Shown here piece after piece: positions 60,064 to 64,000 of a stretch of 64,000 bases of DNA (the first letter of the stretch is position 1; the number at the start of each line of letters is the position of its first letter). A model generated the notes under the pieces. The model did not search any database. It saw nothing but the letters and a program-made list of their open reading frames with translations, and was not told the origin of the DNA. Source of the DNA: Alnus glutinosa (taxonomy: Eukaryota; Streptophyta; Magnoliopsida; Fagales; Betulaceae); the NCBI RefSeq assembly GCF_958979055.1, contig NC_084889.1, positions 3,038,001-3,102,000 of the forward strand, given 5' to 3'. The translations under genes were made by a program, and so were the position numbers.

Positions 60064-61505
60064 AGACCCACCATATATGGTCGACCAAAGTTTAACCCTC
60101 TTAAACGACAGCGTTGTAACACAGAGTGATCTGGCTGCATTATTGTCCCCGTACGAGTAATGCTACCTGTTTACTTGGTTTATTTTATTATTATTAATTT
60201 TTTTTTGCTATTCTTCTATCATTCTAAATTGATCTGACTTTAAAAATTATGATTAAGTTTGTAATAAATCACTATAAAATTGTGATTAAATATTAATTTT
60301 AAATGTCACATTATTTTGAAAGGGACACAAAATGACAGTTAAATCCAATACTAGTTTTTAAACACCAACATTATCCCCACAAAAATCAATATAAAATGAT
60401 TGGGGTACTAGAATTTTTACTATAACTCCCTTATAAATTTATGTGACAATTTATATGATATTTAGTAATTTACCACATTAATCACTAAATAATTAAATTG
60501 ACAAATCTAATTTATTGCATAATCATTTAATTCTAATATAATGAAATTTTAAAATAACACTAGTTAGTGCCTCTCCACCCCCAATTAAACCATTCCAACA
60601 ACTCCTATAAGAGTAGGTGGCTGAGTCACCTCTACTGAGGTTCTCTAGCGGAGAAAGGGGTGACTCCCCTCTAAATCTTTTATTTTTTTTATTGATATTT
60701 TTGATCAAGTAAAAATTCATTTTTTTTAACATGTAGTATGGATGTTACAAAACTGCTTACGTGAATAGAAAAAGTAAAATGATAAACGTAAAAATTCAAA
60801 AATATTAAAAGTCATATTTAAAAATCTAAGAAATAAATTAAAGAGAAGTTATACACATACATTCTTTATATATTTCTATACAATAAGGTTTTAAATCTAT
60901 TATTAAATCTGTAGAACTCAACGTGAGTCCTATAAATTTAATACTAAATTTTAAAAATGAGAAGTATTAAAAATATATTTATATAATTGATCTAAATTAA
61001 AATTGTGCAAAAACTCATAAATTTTCCTAATTTTTATAATGATTCTATTTGGCTTTAGAAGTTAGAACTCTCAGGAATTTCGGTGTCATAAATAGTAACT
61101 GAAATTGCAAACGATGGGGCGGATTCGTGAGGTAAAAGTAAAACTACCTGGCAGCAACACTAATAAAAATTCTAAAAGTAAATCCGAAAATCAGAGAAAA
61201 ATATCTAAAGGAGGGGGCAAAACCAAGGCGAGCTGGCGGCGGATACCAATGTATATCACAGTTTACGAATCCAACGGCCACGATCAACCCCTTCCTCTTA
61301 ATCCAACCGTCACAACTACAACCGCGTCCGTCGCCCTCAAAATAAATCTTCCTGTTAGACCCTAACCGTACCTTCTTCTTCTCTCTGTCTCTGTCTCTCT
61401 GTCTCTCTCTCTGTGAATCTCGGATTCCATTTACTTCTTATTGGTTATTGAATCTGAATCTTTGTTTTACGTTTATACAGTGAGTGATTGACAGAGAGAG
61501 ATAAG
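60064..61505. other. Intergenic DNA and probable promoter/leader of the RBP47-type gene
   Basis: No host gene is seen. A telo-box-like ACCCTAA lies at about 61357-61363, followed by a CT-rich run (61370-61415), as is common in plant leaders of RNA-related genes. An 83-codon open frame from the ATG at 61114 ends at 61365, just before the run. It could be an upstream ORF if transcription starts early, but it has no recognisable motif. Confidence 0.4.
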
Positions 61506-63263
61506 ATGCAATCGAACGGCTCTGATTCGAAGCCGCAGGAAGTGGAGAACCACAATCAACGGCCGCAGCAGGGGCAGCCGCCGCCGTCTCAGTGGGTGGC
61601 GGCTTTGCAGTATCGGGCGGCGGCGATGGTAATGCAGCACCAGATGATGCCACCTCAGCATTACGGACCTCCTCCCCCGCCTCCGCTGCCGCCGCACTAC
61701 GTGCCATACCACCCGTACCAGCAGCGCGTGCAGGTACAACACCCGCAGCAGCAGGGATCTGACGGCGGCGAGAATAAGACGATCTGGGTCGGCGATTTGC
61801 ACCATTGGATGGACGAGAATTACCTGCACAGTTGCTTCGCTTCCACCGGCGAGGTCCGTATATGCTCTCTCTCTCTCTCTCGCTCTCTCTACGTAGCATA
61901 GACTTGTAGTGTCTTCGTACAAGCTTACACGTACGTATTTGCGTATATACATGAATCCGGAATTGTTAGTCGACCTATTCGTGAGTTTTGACGCATATAT
62001 ATTGGAAGCTTTTTATGTTAATGCTTTGGGCAAGGTGTTATTTTTTGGAGTGGATTGTGTGTCATTTTTGGTTTAAGGAATGTATGTGATATATGGAAAA
62101 AGGTGAAAAAATGTAGTTTTTTTTTGGAAATGGTAGCGCATGTAGAGGAATTTGTGGGTTATACGTGAATGGGGTAAAGAATAGAGAGTTTGGCTTGTAT
62201 CCTGTTATTCAGTACCAGGACATCTCCTGTTATTGAATATCAAGGGTCAGGACATTTCAAAGCATTAAATGTGTTAATGCCCTGTTATTAAATAACAGGA
62301 TACAAGCCAAACTCAAGAATGGAATTATTGGCCAAAAAAAGGGAAAAAAAGAGACGCAAGTTGATTCTATAATGCTTGATATATCTGGTGCTTCCTCGTA
62401 GTAGTTGTCCATGGGGATAGAGGGTTGAAGCTTCCTAAATTGCTTTTACGTCATAGAACGTGTGTCAGCATCTAATCTGGATTGCACTAGGCCTCCCTCA
62501 TTTATGATAGGATTTTGGAAATATACTTGTCAAAATTGGATTTTGGAAATACCAATATTGTGGTCAAATTACTTACCAAATGTGTACACACCATATACTT
62601 GTGCAGATTTATCATGACCCTTCGATTATCTTTTGGGAAAATTAATATTTTCAGCTGGAATTTACTTTCTAAAAAAAAAATTGTAATCTTTTCCATCTAA
62701 ATAGATGATCACTTAGAAAAAGTGCCACATATTGTTTTTTTCTGTTTTGTTCGTTGCTATGTCCTCTAACGTCTTGTTATTTTTCATACAGATCACCTCC
62801 ATTAAGGTTATTCGCAATAAACATAATGGTTTATCAGAGGGCTATGGATTTGTGGAATTTATTTCACATGCAACAGCTGAAAAAGTTTTACAAACTTTTG
62901 CTGGCATTTTGATGCCTAATACAGAACAGCCCTTCCGTCTGAACTGGGCAACATTTAGCACGGGGGAAAAGCGTTCAGATAATGTTCCTGATCTTTCTAT
63001 TTTTGTTGGAGATTTAGCCGCAGATGTTACAGATAGCTTATTGCAAGAAACTTTTGCTAGTAAATATCCATCTGTTAAGGCTGCAAAAGTTGTTTTTGAT
63101 GCCAATACTGGCCGTTCAAAGGGTTATGGTTTTGTGAGATTTGGAGATGACAACGAGAGATCACAGGCCCTGACTGAAATGAATGGTGTTTATTGTTCAA
63201 GCAGGCCTATGCGCATTGGGGCCGCAACACCCAGGAAATCATCTGGATATCAACAATCACAAG
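61506..63263 (+). CDS. RBP45/RBP47-type RNA-binding protein, 5' part (gene runs off the window)
   Basis: Exons 61506-61853 and 62792-63263 encode 273 residues. The frame ends in phase 1 at a GT donor (CACAAG|GTACTT) with no further exon before 64000. The N-terminus is rich in Gln and Pro (a PPPPPP run). RRM1 spans about 91-170, with RNP2 IWVGDL and RNP1 EGYGFVEF. RRM2 spans about 184-263, with RNP2 IFVGDL and RNP1 KGYGFVRF. This order and the ENKTIWVGDLHHWMDENYL block mark the plant RBP45/47 family, which binds U-rich and poly(A) RNA, is mainly nuclear and enters stress granules. A third RRM is expected to the right. I start at MQSNGSDSKP; an in-frame ATG-like start upstream at 61488 is less likely. 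Intron 1 (938 bp) holds a MITE. Confidence 0.92.
62186..62314. mobile_element. 129-bp MITE in intron 1 of the RBP47-type gene
   Basis: GAGTTTGGCTTGTATCCTGT, continuing TATT, at the left is the exact reverse of the right end AATAACAGGATACAAGCCAA, continuing ACTC. AAGAAT next to both ends may be the target duplication. Confidence 0.75.
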
Positions 63264-63370
63264 GTACTTAATTATTCTAATTGCTTCCATTATAAGAAGT
63301 TTAAGTTTTTTGATTTACTTTTCAAAAAAAAAAAGTTGTTATATTGGTTCTTTGGTTTTCTATGTTAATA

Positions 63371-63670
63371 TGGAAGAATAAAAAGATTCTGGTGTTAGTT
63401 TATGTTCATCATAGGAGGGACTTGATTGTATGGAAGGAGCCTTGTGTATCATTAAGATTGTTTTTTGATATGTGAGAAGTAGTCAACTAGGCTTCAATGT
63501 TTATATTCATTAAGCAATTGTGAAAAGGGGGCAAATCCCAATATGTTGAATGATTGGAAGAGTAAAAAGATTCTGTTGTTAGTTTTTGTTCCTTATATGG
63601 AAGGAGCCTTGTGTATCGTTAAGATTGTTTTTTGATATGCAAGAAATAGTCAACTAGGCTTCAATGTTTT
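63371..63670. repeat. Direct duplication in intron 2 of the RBP47-type gene
   Basis: 63371-63502 and 63555-63670 are similar copies, sharing 'aaaaagattctg.tgttagt', 'tatggaaggagccttgtgta', 'ttaagattgttttttgatat' and 'agtcaactaggcttcaatgt'. It is non-coding. Confidence 0.8.
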
Positions 63671-64000
63671 CTTTTGTTGTTGTATAATGAGTTTCATCAT
63701 AAAATCTTTATGCTGATTACTAGAAGTGGACAAGTAAAATTATTGCACAATCTTTTCTTTTTTTCCTATTTTGGTCCGAGGGAGAAAAAGGAGGGTGTGG
63801 GGTTGTAAGGGGAAGTAATCTATGTTACGTCGCTTATGGATTCTCAGTGGTAAGACATCAATTTGTTGCATAACGTATCTTTGCATGATGTCAACCAGTA
63901 AAGAAAGCATGCCTTATTGGTCCAAGGTCTCTTGTGCATGACCCAAAATCAGATCATTAGGGGGTTTTGTGATTAGGTTCAAGGTGTTCAAGAATATTTT

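Noticed and set aside
61438..61952. Minus-strand open frames of 153 and 159 codons
   Set aside because: Shadows of the first exon of the RBP47-type gene, whose plus-strand frame has clear RRM motifs.

Overview
This is nuclear DNA from a flowering plant, most likely a woody eudicot. Genes are split by many GT-AG introns, intergenic DNA is AT-rich, microsatellites and miniature inverted-repeat elements are common, and the recognisable genes (a CEP peptide precursor, an RBP47-type RNA-binding protein, a plant-type multipass membrane phosphoesterase) are plant families. I cannot fix the species from sequence alone.

The window is dominated by three copies of one gene, a large multi-membrane-span protein with a calcineurin-like metallophosphoesterase domain. 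Copy A (1244-12655, minus strand) is broken. Copy B (20242-28207, plus strand) is intact, with 15 exons and a deduced 979 residues. Copy C (35154-44852, minus strand) is intact, with 15 exons and a deduced 1022 residues. I traced all 15 exons of each copy by splice sites and reading phase. B and C stay open throughout. A has a deletion of about 85 bp in exon 3, a 4-bp frameshift in exon 9 and a GC splice donor, and a 3.87-kb retrotransposon sits in its intron 13. A and B are more like each other than either is like C, and they lie head-to-head.

The insertion in A (1846-5719) is a complete but non-autonomous LTR element of the gag-only (TR-GAG) kind. It has two 506-bp LTRs differing at two sites, a 5-bp target duplication, one gag ORF and no pol. 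Near its 3' LTR it carries a tandem array of about 30 copies of a short hairpin. This array is the most unusual structure in the window.

The region from 46 to 57 kb holds no convincing host gene. It contains MITEs, two LINE RNase H remnants, a solo LTR related at its ends to the TR-GAG LTR, and a three-level nest in which a MULE-type MITE and a 1.37-kb hAT element both sit inside one arm of an older foldback element.

The right end has an intact single-exon CEP (C-terminally encoded peptide) precursor at 58034-58372 with its own TATA box, and a short fragment resembling a crooked-neck HAT repeat near 60.0 kb. The first two coding exons of an RBP45/47-type RNA-binding protein start at 61506, and that gene runs off the window. 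The genes show no operon-like coordination. The phosphoesterase copies are a local duplication cluster, and CEP and RBP47 are unrelated neighbours.
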